Assembly: GCF_963082655.1 (NCBI RefSeq)
Contig: NC_081556.1
Span: forward strand, 151,242,501-151,306,500
Reading direction: 5' to 3'
Length of the DNA stretch: 64,000 nt
DNA from: Stomoxys calcitrans
Lineage: Eukaryota; Arthropoda; Insecta; Diptera; Muscidae
Shown here: positions 44,201 to 54,294 of the stretch, in pieces
Position numbering within the stretch: position 1 is the first letter of the stretch
How the letters are laid out: each line of letters starts with the position of its first letter
The notes under the pieces: generated by a model
Database searches by the model: none
What the model was told of the DNA's origin: nothing
What the model saw: only the letters and a program-made list of their open reading frames with translations
Made by a program: the position numbers and the translations under genes

Positions 44201-47200
44201 TGCGGATTTTTCATATAGTATACAAATTTTTTCACAGCTTGTGACTCTGTAATTGCATTCTTTCTTCTGTCAGTTATCAGCTGTTACTTTTAGCTTGCTT
44301 TAGAAAAAAAGTGTAAAAAAAGTATATTTGATTAAAGTTCATTCTAAGTTTTAATAAAAATGCATTGACTTTCTTTTAAAGAATCCGCAATTACTTTTTG
44401 GGCAACCCAATATAAGATAACCTCTAAAAAGAAATTCCGTGCTACTTACAAAATCCTTAATCGCTTTCAATACCACTCCCCCGAGTTGGTTCATGTCTGG
44501 TATTGTGTCTCCACCAAAGTGCCAGTATCTTTAAGAAGCGAAAGCCGGGCAATAACAAAGGAAATGCCTCAACGTCTCATCATCTTCCACGCATGCCCTA
44601 CACATGCTATCACTTGCCGCACCGATTTTACATAAGTGAGCTCGTAGTCCTATGTGTCCCGTTATGATACCAATAGCCATACTGACCTCCTTCTTACTTC
44701 CTTTCAGTAATAGCCTCGTCTTCTCACGATCTGGATCCCCCTATAGGATTTTTGCCGTCCTATCGACCGTTTCACTGTTCCACAATATTGCATGCGCATT
44801 CGTCGCCCACTCCCTTAACTTGGACTGCGTCGACTCGAAAGGCTTCGGGTTATCCAAGTTTATTGACGGCAGTCCCTTGGTCTTCACCGCCAAATCGTCT
44901 GCCCTTTTATTTCCCCTCATTCCGTTATGGCCCAACACCCAAACGATGCGGATTTTGCCATCCTCAGAGAAGGCTTTAATCTCCTTCTTACACTGCAAGA
45001 ATGTTAGTGGCCTTACCGTCCTGGATGTTATTGCCCTTATAGCAATTTTACTGTCGGTAAAGATGTTCACAATCGACGTCCTCGCGTTAGCACCACACCA
45101 CTTCATGCATTCCGTGATCGCCCGGATCTCCGCTGCAGGACCGTATTATGGTCAGGCAGTCTAAAAGAGATCTCTGTCCCTGGGTTCTCAATATAAACCC
45201 CTGGGACCACTCTGTCCTCTGGCATTGATCCATCCGTGTTACATGATCTTCCAGATGGCAATGCTAGGGTTCCGTCAATCCAAGACTGTGCCTCTGGCAG
45301 CAGTGCCTCGCACTCGACTTCAAGGTTCATCTCAGGTATCCAATCGGATACCTCTTCCCTTCCTTCCAGGTTTTCTATCATCGCCTCGATTATACCGAGA
45401 TGGTATGAGCTGCTCCCATTCTCAATCCATTCTCCCATCGCCTTAAGTCTCATAGCCACAGCGGCTGCCTCACACTTAATCTGTATGTCAACGGGTCAGA
45501 TATCTAGAATAGTCTCCAGTGCCCTAGTGGGCGTGGTCCTCACCGCTCCGCCTATGCCAAGACAACATGTTCTCTGAACCTGTTGTATGGTCCTTATGTT
45601 GCACTTTTTCTCCATAACAGTCCACCAAACTACTGAGGCGTAAGTAAGTATTGGTCTTATCACACTCCTGTAGAGCCAGTGGACTATCCTCGGATTCAGG
45701 CCCCATTTCGAGCCTACGGCCCGTACACATAGTGCCCATTATCTGTGAGCCTTCGCAGTACGCTCCTGAATATGACACTTCCAATTCAGTTTCCTGTCCA
45801 AGATCACACCTAAGTATTTGACCTTGTCAGATATCGAAGTTGTGACACTTCCAATTTTCCTGTCCAAGATCACACCTAAGTATTTGACCTTGTCAGATAT
45901 CGAAGTCGTCCTATTGAGGAAACGTGGTGCGTTAAATTGGCCCACCTACGTCTTCCTCGTGAACAGGCATATTTCAGTCTTCTCTGGGTTGACATTGAGA
46001 CCTCTGGGTCATACGTCATATGGAAGACCCTTTCGGACCTTCTGCATAACTTGCCTTACCGGGCTTGGGTATAACACCACCCTTGCTTCCTGCCAGGCTT
46101 TCGGAGTATATGCAAGTCCTAGGCACGCTGTGAAAATTTTGGCCAGATGAGGCACCAGATAGTCTTCCTCTTTCTGTAGTAACGCCGGAAATATTCCATC
46201 AGGTCCGGGTGACTGAAAAGGGTTTGAAGCTCCTCAAGGATACCTTCACCATGAATTCCGTAATTATAAACCTTCGATCAACGTCATTATTCCAAGCTTC
46301 CGGTGTCTCCGTGAGTCCCTTTGTATCCTGGGGAAAATGGGTTCTCATTGTCTCTGCTCTCACTCCCATGTCGTCTACTAAAGTTTCGGTTTGGACATGG
46401 GTTTTTGAGAGAAACTTTTTTATCTTGGCGGCGTCATTAACGCTATCGACCTGTTCGCAGAAAAGCTTCCAGGCTAACGTTTTGCCGCTCTGGTAATCTT
46501 ATTGTATTCCTTGAGCCATGTGTAATACACATCCCAATAAACGTCCGCTTTTTTACGATGTGCTCTGTTAAAAAGTCTGCGGACCTCTTTCCCAATATTG
46601 CGAATCTCCCCGGTCATTCAGGGTTTTTCTTGGCCTGATTTTCTTTCCCGAAGAGGACAACTATCTTCGAAGGAACCCACCAGTGCAGTCGCAATCCTGT
46701 TGATATTTTCGTCAATGTCTTTTATGCTTGAACAATCTAAAAATTCCTTAGGTGAGGTAGCTGTAAAAATAGGCGTACTACCATGTAGAGCACAAAACTC
46801 CCATGCCATTCAAGACTTGAAACGGAGGGCAGAATCCCCCGGTCAGGCAAAAAAAAAGTATTTTAATTTTTTTTTGGAAAACTTATTTTAGAAAATTCGG
46901 TACTTATTGATTTATTTCATCATAAAGTAGATGATGTCGGTAGGCTAGATGATGCGTGCAAGACTACCAAACATGAGATAATGAGTTCAATACTCTGCGG
47001 CACCAAAATTATTAAAATTTGTTTTTAAGGGTAATTTAAGGTAAAGTAGAGAGAAAAACCCGAGAGTAGCAGTAAAACGAACGAGACAAAGCAGCGCAAG
47101 CCGAACAAAAAAAAAAAAAAAATACGCCACCAGTGGAAGCAAAGCACATGCCATGGCTGGTTAGATGTTATTTTGCCTTGCTTATGGATATATTGTTGTT

Positions 47201-47775
47201 GTTGTTGTTATATGTTGGCTTGCAAAGAGTGTCTTTCAACAATAAATTTGTACTTTGGGTCGTTGAAATTCAAGATAAATTGTTGCAGGAAAATTAACAA
47301 TTTTCGTAATTGTTTTTTCGACCAAAGTTGTTGTTTTTCAAAATTATTTTTATCTGTGCTATATATAGCTTTATATTTTTTTTCTTATTTACAGTTTATT
47401 TTACTAATTGCTTATTTGCAATGCCATCAGACGGAGGCATTTGTGTATCGACTACTTTCCGATGTGCTTCAAAATAATGTAGCCGGAGCTCCAGTCTTGC
47501 ATGAAAGAACTGAATGGACTTTTGATCCAGAATCTGCCAAAAATGCCAGAGCCTTATTTTATGAGGTATTTGTGAGGTTTAAAAGACTAACTTAATTTTT
47601 GTGCAACTTTTTGTTTTTGATTTTTTAGACCAATGGATTTCGTGGTGAGAAATACATAGAACGTATTGGCGTCGGTGAGGATGGAAAACAAGATCTGCGT
47701 AGAGCAGAGCAACAGGAGCGCGACTATGGACGTTTAAATGGGGAACATTGGATTAATTATCCAGCACCACAATAG
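35288..47775 (+). CDS. Predicted secreted protein, three exons (114 aa, uncharacterised)
   Basis: Exon 1: 35288-35314 (MGKNLIKIS, donor AGT|GTAAGT, phase 0). Exon 2: 47395-47565 (acceptor tttcttatttacag; FILLIAYLQCHQTEA, then FVYRLLSDVLQNN; donor GAG|GTATTT, phase 0). Exon 3: 47629-47775 (acceptor gattttttag; begins TNGFRGEKYIERIGVG, ends NYPAPQ, TAG 47773-47775). Exons 1 and 2 together give a basic n-region, hydrophobic core and likely cleavage after QTEA. The mature ~90 residues are charged, with WTFDPESAKNARALFYE and GEHWINYPAP; no cysteine remains after cleavage. A poly(A) signal follows at 47829. Intron 2 is 63 bp; intron 1 would be 12.1 kb and filled with retroelements. Exons 2-3 are well supported; exon 1 is the best candidate found, not proven. 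I do not recognise the family. Confidence 0.6.
35820..36106 (-). mobile_element. SINE-1 copy, near full length
   Basis: Reverse orientation: gcccatgaac module, ctcaatgaaaaggggcctcctttttatagccga, B box complement GGATTCGATCC, head cgctacagtggcctcc. Lies in intron 1 of the 114-aa gene. Confidence 0.82.
36107..36609. other. No recognisable feature
   Basis: AT-rich intronic sequence. A short (GA)n run occurs near 36199. Confidence 0.3.
36610..38045 (+). mobile_element. RTE-type non-LTR retrotransposon, endonuclease part (degenerate)
   Basis: Through frameshifts it reads an apurinic-type endonuclease: IIGIWNIRTLTEASRLYQV, YNPDILGLSEIIWPKSGT, then DFCSRNLVFIGVTKFPHKNI, QIDHILIS and SVHMLLVAI (cf. 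the family SDH-x-L motif, here SVH). The beginning of the linker to RT follows (LKNSKSAGPDNIPAGLLQYG). This matches RTE elements whose endonucleases are often annotated as 'craniofacial development protein 2'. Frameshifts, the loss of the D of SDH and truncation before the RT core show it is dead. Confidence 0.72.
38080..38345 (+). repeat. Dispersed repeat E, partial
   Basis: ggacagacagacaggtggacag, aaaccgatcggtatactta, gggtctacctcgcctccttcttag, aaccctgtaccac. The style is of another non-coding dispersed family related in tone to A/B but without the 153-bp units. Only copy seen here. Confidence 0.4.
38395..39310 (+). mobile_element. Family A element interrupted by a SINE
   Basis: Left part 38395-38661 (ccgccatagggtggggattaac, cattccgtttataatcc, cgtctgtctgtcgcaagc). 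It resumes at 38969 and ends in the right-side phrase gcgatccatggtggagggtat (39302). Confidence 0.65.
38662..38968 (-). mobile_element. SINE-1 copy, full length
   Basis: cccatgaacattccattaagg to gcgccaccgtggcctcc. Both flanks contain TTGACATA (left 38649ff, right 38977ff), compatible with a decayed target duplication. Confidence 0.8.
39345..39425 (+). repeat. SINE-1 relic
   Basis: ccgactccgcaataaaaagcaggtcc and cattgagcataaattt match the distal SINE-1 body. Confidence 0.45.
39426..40225. other. No recognisable feature
   Basis: Intronic, AT-rich. A short inverted pair gcatgctgaga...tatcagcatgc lies at about 39940-39975. A 107-codon open frame starts at 40006 without a recognisable domain. 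Confidence 0.3.
40226..41145 (+). mobile_element. Family B element interrupted by mariner-type MITE M
   Basis: Left module caccaccataggaaaggggtg, units gccatttagaccgatctgcc and ccataaaagctgcatttata, then after the MITE cgatctttcaatttaaggtc. Right end ggtggtgggtat, TTCGGCAGGGCCGAA, then acttgttt. Confidence 0.68.
40699..40922 (-). mobile_element. Mariner-type MITE M, copy 2
   Basis: Starts TTGGGTTGCCCAAAAAGTAA after TA. The other end is eroded (gggcaaccc|ta, lacking the terminal AA). Inverted orientation relative to copy 1. Confidence 0.82.
41220..41700 (+). repeat. Family C repeat plus an array-type right end
   Basis: cgacacggattatcgttaac, cttattggtatcaaaagtaaaataagg and gctatagcgcgggac match family C. 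41617-41665 reads gttcggccaagccgaatcttg...ccatggattc, a palindromic end of the A/B type. Confidence 0.45.
41788..42022 (+). mobile_element. Mariner-type MITE M, copy 3
   Basis: Terminal repeats as in copy 1, flanked by TA (41786-41787, 42023-42024). A small deletion in the right end reads actttttgcaaccc. Confidence 0.87.
42130..44065 (+). mobile_element. Non-LTR retrotransposon relic (endonuclease + reverse transcriptase)
   Basis: Read across many frameshifts: an endonuclease scrap IFVVGDFNC near 42230; an RT N-terminal region (NAVSKLKSKSVGVDGLS, ARVVPIPKAVSFNGLGDLRP) in the open frame 42823-43236; a palm-like VLVFLDLTKTFNS near 43375; FLYANDVMLL near 43590, where family members have FADD or YADD; and a C-terminal part IRFVFNVPRNS near 43990. 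The altered catalytic YAND, frameshifts and stops show it is dead. Clade is uncertain (Jockey/I-like). Confidence 0.7.
44180..44410 (-). mobile_element. Mariner-type MITE M, copy 4
   Basis: Complete terminal repeats, TA on both sides (44178-44179, 44411-44412). Inserted into the I-group 3' region, whose text continues on either side. Confidence 0.87.
45773..45908. repeat. Tandem duplication (70 + 66 bp) in the I-group element
   Basis: tgacacttccaatt...gatatcgaagt occurs twice in a row; the second unit lacks 4 bp (cagt). It duplicates the codons for KVKYLGVILDRK. Confidence 0.8.
46740..46870. repeat. Dispersed repeat S, copy 1
   Basis: aataggcgtactaccatgtagagcac, aactcccatgcca and ccccggtcaggcaaaa match 52095-52215. 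It could be a tRNA-like SINE with an A-rich tail or simply shared element text; it overlaps the linker of the I-group element. Confidence 0.35.
46905..47125 (+). mobile_element. SINE-2, tRNA-like, copy 1
   Basis: A-box-like TAGGCTAGATG, B-box-like AGTTCAATACT, then gcggcaccaaaattattaaaatttg, gagaaaaacccgagag and a poly(A) run. Partner at 54295-54510. Confidence 0.6.
47282..47365. repeat. Short dispersed repeat just upstream of exon 2 of the 114-aa gene
   Basis: ttgcaggaaaattaacaa, ttcgaccaaagttgttg and aaaattatttttatctgtg recur at 55183-55295 in the same order. Confidence 0.5.
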
Positions 47776-47828
47776 TATTTGGAATGGGTGCTGTAGTTTG
47801 CTATGCCAAGGATTGCCGGCATTTGAAA

Positions 47829-47834
47829 AATAAA
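47829..47834 (+). terminator. Poly(A) signal AATAAA of the 114-aa gene
   Basis: AATAAA 54 bp after the TAG stop at 47773-47775. Confidence 0.6.
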
Positions 47835-48337
47835 ATTCAACAAATGCTGTTTAGAATGGTATTTTGTTGTATCATAAATGTATTCAAAAGTATCATTGTT
47901 ATTTATTATTTAAGAACATTATGCTACTTACGATAACATTTCATCAAGGACTCTCTGTTAACTTATAAATTATTTTGCCAATTAATCAAGCAAAGTTACT
48001 GATTCAATATATAAATAAAAAAAAGGTAAAAAATTTAAATTTATTTATTTTTTTTAAATTTAAAAAAATTTAAAAAATGCAGAAAAAACCCTTAACAATA
48101 AATTTAACAATTTAAACAAAGTTACTGATAAAATAAATAAATAAAAAGTTATGAAAAGGACAAAACAAATAATTAATCAAAATGATTGTAAATCGAAGAT
48201 TTGTACTGTCGTTCATTACTCAAAATTTGAATACTATTGCGAAGCTTATTTCAGAGACGTATAGCATTAACAAAGAACTGTTGTTCAGCTACACGATATT
48301 GATGACGTTTTTGTAGCACTTGTTTACCACTTGTAAA
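47835..48337. other. AT-rich low-complexity DNA
   Basis: Runs of A and T (aaatttatttattttttttaaa) and aaataaataaataaaa. No gene seen. Confidence 0.4.
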
Positions 48338-48650
48338 AAATGCAAATTTTGCCCATGAACATTCCAGTAAGGAACAAGGGAAAACTTCTCACATATCAAT
48401 GAGTGCAGTCCGATTCAAGTTTAAGCTCAATGATAAGGGGCCTCCTTTTTATAGCCGAGTCCAAACGGCGTGCCGCAGTGCGACACCTCTTTGGAGAGAA
48501 GTTTTACATGGCATAGTACCTTACAAATGTTGCCAGCATTAGGAGGTGAAAACCACCGCTGAAAATTTTTTCTGATGGTCTCGCCAGGATTCGAACCCAT
48601 GCGTTCAGCGTCATAAGCGGACATGCTAACTTCTGCGTTACGTGGGGTAG
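48338..48650 (-). mobile_element. SINE-1 copy, near full length
   Basis: aaatgcaaattttgcccatgaac, ctcaatgataaggggcctcc, B box complement GGATTCGAACC, head gttacgtgggg. Confidence 0.82.
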
Positions 48651-48654
48651 TACA

Positions 48655-49462
48655 AACACTAATAAGCGAGGCCACGCCCTAGCAGAGTTCTTGAATACTA
48701 ACGATCTAATAACACTTAATATTGGTAACATCGCTACCTTTGTTAAAAGGATAAGGGAGGAGGTTTTAGATGTGACAATGTGTTCGAAAAAATCTAATCG
48801 ATAACATTAAGGATTGGAGGGTCTCCATCGAGCATTCCTTCTCAGGCCATCGCTACATTTCGTTTAGAATTGCACGACCAGCGCCGAATCCGATAAGCTT
48901 CCGTAATAAGTTGAAAACCAATTGGCCAAAATTAAGAAGACCACTCAGAAGAAGACTTGGGCAAGACACTGACGACAATGTCAAGAGGATTACGACTGCA
49001 CTAGTGGAGTCTTTCGAAGATAGTTGTTCTCTTCGAGAAAGGAAATCAGCCTCTAGGAAGCCTTGAGGAGCTTCAAACCATTTAAGTCACCCGGATTTGG
49101 AATATTTCTGGCGTTACTACAAAAGGAGGCCGACTATCTGGCGCTTCATCTGGTCACAATTTTCACAGCGTGCCTAGGACTTGCATACAATCCGAAAGCC
49201 TGGCAGAAGGCAAGGGTGGTGTTTACACCCAAGCTCGGCAAGTCAAGTTATGTGACACCAAAGGCCTACAGGCCTATAAGCCCTACGTCCTTATTACGCA
49301 AAACTATGGAACGCATTGTGGACATAATGATAAAGAGTAGGACATCCAGCGAACATCTTAAACACAAACAACATGCCTATGTCATGGGAAGGTCGGTGGA
49401 GACTGCCCTGCACGAGGTTGTGCATAAAATAGAAGAATCCTCCAATGCCAAGACTTACACAT
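48655..49462 (+). mobile_element. I-group non-LTR element, second copy with internal deletion
   Basis: Endonuclease C-terminal text ALAEFLNTNDLITLNIGN and HSFSGHRYISFRI, then a linker NVKRITTALVESFEDSCSLR like that of the first copy. It jumps into RT text FKPFKSPGFGIF, LHLVTIFTACLGLAYNPKAW, KARVVFTPKLGKSSY and AYRPISPTSLLRKTMERIVD in the open frame 49063-49464. Stops and the deletion show it is dead. Confidence 0.7.
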
Positions 49463-49700
49463 AAGCGGAGCTTTTTCATCCATTCTGACAACATGACCTA
49501 GCCAACGCAGCCGTTGTATTTTGATGCGTGTAACTATGGCGTCATACAGCTCGTGGTTCATACGTCGCCTATATTCTCCATTAAAGCATACTGGTCCATA
49601 TATTTTACGAAGAATCTTCGTCTGTCGAGAGGTGGCCTTGTTTCTAAACTGCGTTCTTCTAGCCAGATGGATGATGCATACGCCTTATCAGCGTGTCGTC
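49463..49700 (-). mobile_element. RTE-type non-LTR 3' part
   Basis: The minus strand reads RKIYGPVCFNGEYRRRMNHE and RIKIQRLRWLGHVVRMDE, the C-terminal hallmark of RTE-type ORF2 also seen at 56814-56900. Truncated on both sides; joined to a different element near 49700. Confidence 0.68.
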
Positions 49701-51235
49701 TCCCAAGGTTTCTTGTAGATGAAACAATCTCAATTGGGGCTCCAGCAATTGCCACATCAAGATTGGGTGGCATTGTTACCCGATTTCTACCAATCACAAG
49801 GCACTATGACATTACTGGATTTAAAAGTAGTTCGTTGGCGTTTGCCCACGTATTTATCCTATCCAAGTCACTATTGAGGGTCATTGTTATATAAGGAAAA
49901 AAGGAGTGGACCCTATACAGACCCCTGTGGAACATATCTTGAGACTGGAAGATAACTAGAACGTCGGCTATCAACACATATCGATTGGCTTCTATTCGAA
50001 AGATAGGAAAGTATAAGATCCATGTTCTTTCAGAAAATTTAAATAAATGTCTCAGTTTAAGGAAAAGTATAATGGGATCAACGACTTCGAATCATCTAAA
50101 ATTACAAGAAATGTAACTTTATCAATTAATACCACTCCTTACATCTTCAACTACTTACTGGATACCAGATTGAAAATCTGTTAGCAACGATTTATTCGCA
50201 ATATATCCTGATTTTTTCCCGTTGGCTAAAGTCTCAAATATCTTAGACATGTATGGAAGTATTGCTATTGGCCTAAATTTCTGGTTATTCTTTGGTATTG
50301 GCACTATCCTTGCCCGTTTCCAAGACTGTGGATAGCAACTCCTTAAAATAATATTGTTAAAAAGATGGCACATATACGGAAGAATAAAGGGTAGTATTAT
50401 CACAAAAAATCTCGGGTCAATACCATCAGAACCAATGGCATTAGACTTTATCAATTCTACAGCGCTAATGATATCGCTTTGTTCAAAACGCTCAAGATCA
50501 TCAAGACGTAAGTCTGGCGATGTGTTGTTACTATTATGGTCTACGTTATTAAATACACTGTCATAGAAATGTACGTTTGGCTCAGGAAAAGATATGTTCA
50601 AGAAACTCCTGTTAATTTCATCCAAATCAACATGACTACCAATTGATGTATTATCACTTTCTATTCCAATAGACTTAATATGTCTCCAAGTATCTTTCGT
50701 GTTCAATGCCTCTTGAAATTTATGACTAAAATAATCAAATTTTTTCGTCTTTATACAAGAAGTGGTCTGATTCCTCGATGATGCTTGTAATCATTAAATA
50801 GTTAAAGTGTTCTTAATCGCTTCCATCGAGAGTGCGTACAATCTCTAATATATATATCAATACTTTAATATCATTATCAAATTACTGATTCCCATTCGTA
50901 AAAACAGTTCGGGTCTTCATTGGAATACATCTGTTGAAAATCTGACCCACATTACGTTCAAGAAATGCAATCTGTTCGTCCACGCAATACATGCCATCAA
51001 GCTCCTGTCACACAACGATGCCAATTTCACAAAGTAGTGAGTTATAATCGATGTTCGTATATGATATACTTGTATATTCCATTGGAACGCCATAAGTCAA
51101 AAAACATAAATCCTGTTTTGAAAATAGGGGCGCCGACAATTGATCATATAGCTTCACATCAGTCTTGGAACTTACGAAGTCTAGAATAGAAATATACAAA
51201 TCTCAAATAAATTCATATTCGTTAGTCATTTGGCA
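49700..51235 (-). mobile_element. Non-LTR retrotransposon (Jockey/I-like) with RT open frame
   Basis: On the minus strand: endonuclease end KTDVKLYDQLSAPLFSKQDL (51199-51008); the 183-codon frame 50706-50155 with NAIGSDGIDPRFFVI, LFNNIILRSCYPQSWKRA, VPIPKNNQKFRPIAILPYMS and LLTDFQSGIQ. After decay it reads VPQGSV and GPLLFSLYNND near 49900, and IGRNRVTMPPNLDVAI near 49790. Frameshifts separate the blocks and the YADD-containing segment is not seen, so it is inactive. Confidence 0.72.
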
Positions 51236-52090
51236 TTACAAGCTTTTCCCACCGATAAGACATATGCTAAATACCTTACTTTCCATTTAGTATCGACCAT
51301 CTAAGTTACCAATTTTGATTTGATTTTTTTTGATTTATTAAATTAACTTCCACCACAATCATTTAGAATAAAAAGAGGAACAATGCCTTCAAGTAGAGGT
51401 TTTGTTGTACGCATAAACTATATAATGCACTTGCTACACATTGTCCTTGTTAATTACAATCATAGAATTACAATTTCATATTTACACAAATGCATTTCAC
51501 TGCAAAGTTCTCCTTGTACAAGTATTTGAGTATGTGCATGACATACTTATATGCACATACAAACCTTCTAAGTGAGAGTGTATATGTGCCTGCTTGTGAC
51601 AGAATTAAAACTGATTTGTCATTGGCATTCTATGCCAACAAGTGATTAAATAGAAGAACTAGAAAAAAAACGAGGCACACTCTCACACACCCATACATTT
51701 ACATGCCATTATAATTTCATTCAGTGTAATTTGATGTTGGTGTGGGTTATAAATCTCATCTGGTTTTAATAAACGTTATTAGCGTATTGTTAAATACCAC
51801 TACTTATTAGCTTACATTTTAAGCATTCATACACATACACACATACATTCATTAAGTCATTAAGTGGCAATGCACATATGGGTCATTCCAAGTAGTTTAA
51901 AGAAAGTCAACAAATTATTAGATTACACAGAAGAAAATAACTTTTAGAAAAAATCAAACAAAAAAAAAAAATAATTTGTATGTGAAACTTTAAAGTCTCA
52001 GCGAATTTTAGCATTGAATCGAAGGTGTTGAAGTAGGCTTGTAGAGATTTAACAAACAAAACTATAGAAAATTTGTTGATTTCCGCAAAT
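51236..52090. other. Unique AT-rich DNA
   Basis: No exon or repeat recognised. Short CA-rich runs (acacatacacacatacat near 51830). Confidence 0.35.
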
Positions 52091-52094
52091 TCTT

Positions 52095-52215
52095 TAGTTG
52101 AAGTAGTTGTTAAAATAGGCGTACTAACATGTAGCGCACCAAACTCCCATGTCATCCATGGGTTGCAAACCTAGGTTCCAATTCCCCGGTCGGTCAAAAA
52201 TAATATTTTATTTTT
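52095..52215 (+). repeat. Dispersed repeat S, copy 2
   Basis: Counterpart of 46740-46870. Contains GGTTCCAATTCC, resembling a pol III B box, then a T/A-rich tail. Confidence 0.35.
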
Positions 52216-52246
52216 CTTAACATATTCCAAAAAATTTAGTATAATA

Positions 52247-53672
52247 CAAATAAGAGCGTGCTAATTTCGGCCGGGCCGAATCTTATATACCCCGCACCAT
52301 GGATCGCATTTGTCGAGTTCTTTGCGGCAAACAAAGAAAAATGGAAAAGAATTGTTATGCTACTGGAGATATATCAAGTTATAGTCCGATTCGGACCAAA
52401 AGTAAATTGAATGTTGAAGACCATGGTAAAAGTCATTGGGTAATATTTCAGTCCATTCGGTTAGGAATTGCGCCTTGTAGGGGCTCAAGAAGCATATTCG
52501 GGAGATCGATTTATATGGAAGTTGTATCAGGCTATAGATCGATTAAGACCATATTGGACACGCATGTTGAAGGCCGTTGTAAAAAATTTCAGCCAAATCG
52601 GATAAGAATTGCGACGTCTAGAAGCTATAGAAGTCAAGATCCCAGATGGGTTTATATGGCATCTATATCAGGTTATGTATCGATTTGAACCATATTTATC
52701 GCAGTTATTGGAAGTCATAACAAAATACTTCATGCTAAATTTCAGCCAAATCGGATAAGAATTGAGCCCTCTAGTGGTTTAAGAAGGCAAGACCCAAGAT
52801 CGGCTTATATGGGAGCTATGCCAGGTTATAGACCGATTTGATCTATATTTGGCACAGTTGTTTGAAGTTATAACAAACAACTTCATGTTAAATTTCAGCC
52901 AAATCGGATAAGAACTGCGCCCTCCAGTCGTTTAAGAAGGTAAGAACCAAGATCGGTTTACATGGCAGCTATATCAGGCTATAGACAGATATAAACCACA
53001 TTTGGCACAGATGTTGGACGTCATAACAAACAACTTCATGCAAAATTTCAGCCAAATCGGATGAGAATTGCGCCCTCTATCGGCTCAAGAAGTCAAGATC
53101 CAAGATCGGTATATATGGCAGCCGATTTCCACCATACTTAGCACAATTGTTGGAAGTTATAACAAAACACTTCATGCAAAATTTCAACAAATCGAATGAG
53201 AATTGCGCCATCTAGTGGCCCAAGAAGTCAAGACCCCATATTGGTTTATATGGCAGCTATATCAGGTTATGAACCGATTTAAACCATACCTAGCACAGTT
53301 GCTGGAAATCATAACAAAACAACTCATGCATAGTTTCAGCTAAATCGGATAAAAATTGCGCCTTTTAGAAGCTAAAGAAGTCAAGACCCAATATCGGTTT
53401 ATATGGCAGCTATATAAAAACATGGACCCATTTACAATCCCAACTGATCAACACTAATAAAAAGCATTTGTGGAAATTTTCAAGCGTCTAGCTTTACTCC
53501 TTCGAAAGTAGAATGCTTTCGAAAGACAGACGGACATGGCTAGATCGCCTTAAAATGTCATTACGATCAATAATATACATACTTTATGGGTGCTTAGATT
53601 CATATTTCGAGGTATTATAAACGGAATGGCGAAATTAGTATACCCCCCATCCTATGGTGGAGGGTTTAAAAA
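52247..53672 (-). mobile_element. Family A array element, full length with both ends
   Basis: Plus-strand left edge gagcgtgctaattt, TTCGGCCGGGCCGAA, cttatatacc, catggatcgcatttgtcgag. About seven units follow (cagccaaatcggataagaattgcg; marker CAGGTTAT/CAGGCTAT at 52669, 52822 and 52975, 153 bp apart). The terminal module runs agacggacatggctag to ccccatcctatggtggaggg. Confidence 0.8.
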
Positions 53673-53739
53673 TAAGTTTTATATATATTTTTTTTAAGAG
53701 ATTTTTACTTATTTTTTTTTTAATTTAATTAATTCACCC

Positions 53740-54290
53740 AGAGAAAAGTTGATACCAAGCGTGGTAATTTCAGTACCATATGGTATTGATAGTAAAGCAA
53801 CGCCGTATGGTACAAAAACAATACCGGATGGTATGGATGAACATAAAATAAGTACCGTTTGGTACTAGTCTTATTACCAAACTGGTATTGGTTTTAATAC
53901 CAATCTGTTGTTGGTTTTAGTACCAGATCGTTATTGGTTTTACTACCAAACCGTTATTGGTTATTTCCACCCCTAATGAAGCAAAAAAAAAAAACATTGA
54001 AAATAATTTTATTCTACTTTTATTTCGATTATTTATGCTAATAATTATAAAAAGTAATGTTACAACGTGACCGACCTTACTTCTTTGTACTCAGTAATTG
54101 ATTCCTTATCCATTTATTACAAGTCAATTCAATTCAATATGCCGTCAATTCTTAAATGCCTGCTTTGTCTGGTATTAAATTGATACCAAATGGTATTAAA
54201 AATATTGCCAATGACGCGAACAATATAATACCAGGCGGTATTGGCATTGTACTGTCATGTTCCTATCCGTGTTGAGAAACTTATTACTGT
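53740..54290. repeat. GGTATTGG/CCAATACC dyad-rich element
   Basis: About fifteen occurrences of GGTATN or its complement, many as overlapping small dyads (taccatatggtattg, ttggttttaataccaat), in two clusters separated by an AT-rich spacer. Left edge cacccagagaaaagttgatacc, right edge gtgttgagaaacttattactg. Probably a non-autonomous DNA transposon; ends and target duplication unresolved. Confidence 0.5.
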
Positions 54291-54294
54291 GCAG

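Larger units (their letters stand above)
44071..46810 (-). mobile_element. I-group (I/Loa/R1-like) non-LTR element with RNase H, degenerate
   Basis: On the minus strand from right to left: a linker segment ENINRIATALVGSFEDSCPLR (46800-46620); eroded RT text; thumb-region text KVKYLGVILDRKLNWK (45945-45739, with an internal duplication); NTDGSMPEDRVVPGVYIE (45459-45103) starting the RNase H; then IFTDSKIAIRAI and VWVLGHNGMRGNKRADDLA (45106-44741). RNase H inside ORF2 is typical of the I group. A 3' non-coding part follows to 44071, with a TTAGGTT-repeat tail and MITE M inserted at 44180-44410. A second truncated 3' copy is at 18266-18800. Confidence 0.75.

Noticed and set aside
44652..45164. 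A 170-codon plus-strand frame
   Set aside because: Antisense shadow of the RNase H region of the I-group element, which is on the minus strand.
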